The translations under genes and the position numbers were made by a program. A DNA stretch of 64,000 bases from Pseudomonadota bacterium (GTDB lineage Bacteria > Pseudomonadota > Gammaproteobacteria > Burkholderiales > Burkholderiaceae_C), in NCBI GenBank assembly GCA_020161775.1, contig JAIUOW010000021.1, positions 33,576 through 97,575 on the forward strand, read 5' to 3'. Positions 63,983 through 64,000 of this stretch are shown piece by piece. Numbering within the stretch: the first letter of the stretch is position 1; each line of letters starts with the position of its first letter. Under the pieces are notes generated by a model. That model made no database searches, was not told the origin of the DNA, and worked only from the letters and a program-made list of their open reading frames with translations.

Positions 63983-64000
63983 AAGCAAGACGAAGCTGAA
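63978..64000 (+). CDS. Transposase start (mutator/IS256 type), partial
   Basis: Only the first codons are visible: MPSKTKL. This matches the opening common to IS256-family (mutator) transposases such as MPTKTKL. It continues past the right edge, so catalytic residues cannot be checked. Confidence 0.45.

Larger units (their letters stand above)
63921..64000 (+). mobile_element. Probable left end of an IS256-like insertion sequence, cut by window edge
   Basis: The stretch from about 63921 (GAGAGCCTGTCCTGAATTTT) resembles IS256-family terminal repeats from memory. A short non-coding segment and a transposase-like start follow. The base composition shifts to AT-rich. The right end and target duplication lie outside the window, so the call rests on the left end only. 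Confidence 0.5.

Overview
The window comes from a GC-rich betaproteobacterium, most likely a member of the Comamonadaceae (Burkholderiales). The evidence is the gene order rpsB-tsf-pyrH-frr-uppS-cdsA-dxr-rseP-bamA-skp-lpxD-fabZ-lpxA-lpxB-rnhB, the carA-carB-greA and rlmE-ftsH-folP-glmM blocks, the strong GC bias at third codon positions, and a dispersed repeat of a type I associate with this family. No rRNA, tRNA or CRISPR array was seen.

Layout. Positions 1-3.8 kb (minus strand): amidase, dadA and nnr, the last cut by the left edge. 3.8-19 kb (plus): translation, nucleotide, isoprenoid and phospholipid genes, outer-membrane assembly (rseP, bamA, skp) and lipid A synthesis. 19-30 kb: carAB, greA, a DUF4149 protein, yhbY, rlmE, ftsH, folP, glmM. 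30-33.7 kb (minus): an arsenic island arsR - ATP-grasp enzyme - arsI - arsC - acr3. 33.7-50.8 kb: a phosphate block. It holds olsB, a metallophosphoesterase and a glycosyltransferase (a probable lipid-remodelling cassette), ppk, sixA, a small nucleotidyltransferase locus, ppx, a periplasmic binding protein, a fasciclin lipoprotein, then pstSCAB-phoU-phoB-phoR. 50.8-56.2 kb (minus): a MATE transporter, a membrane glycosyltransferase, rpmE2, rho, trxA. 56.2-63.4 kb (plus): addB, addA and an HI0933-type flavoprotein. The right edge holds an unexplained leader of about 350 nt, a small ORF and what looks like the left end of an IS256-type insertion sequence.

The most notable system is the phosphate block. 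Pho boxes, read by eye as 7-bp half-sites repeating every 11 bp, lie upstream of olsB (four half-sites), upstream of ppk (inside the 3' end of the glycosyltransferase gene), and on both strands between the fasciclin gene and pstS. This suggests that PhoB/PhoR, encoded in the same window, controls phosphate uptake, polyphosphate turnover and an OlsB / phospholipase C-like / glycosyltransferase cassette that would replace phospholipids with phosphorus-free lipids. The second candidate for something undescribed is the ATP-grasp enzyme with glutathionylspermidine-synthase-like motif order, placed second in the ars operon. Functions are read from sequence motifs and gene context; no database search was run.
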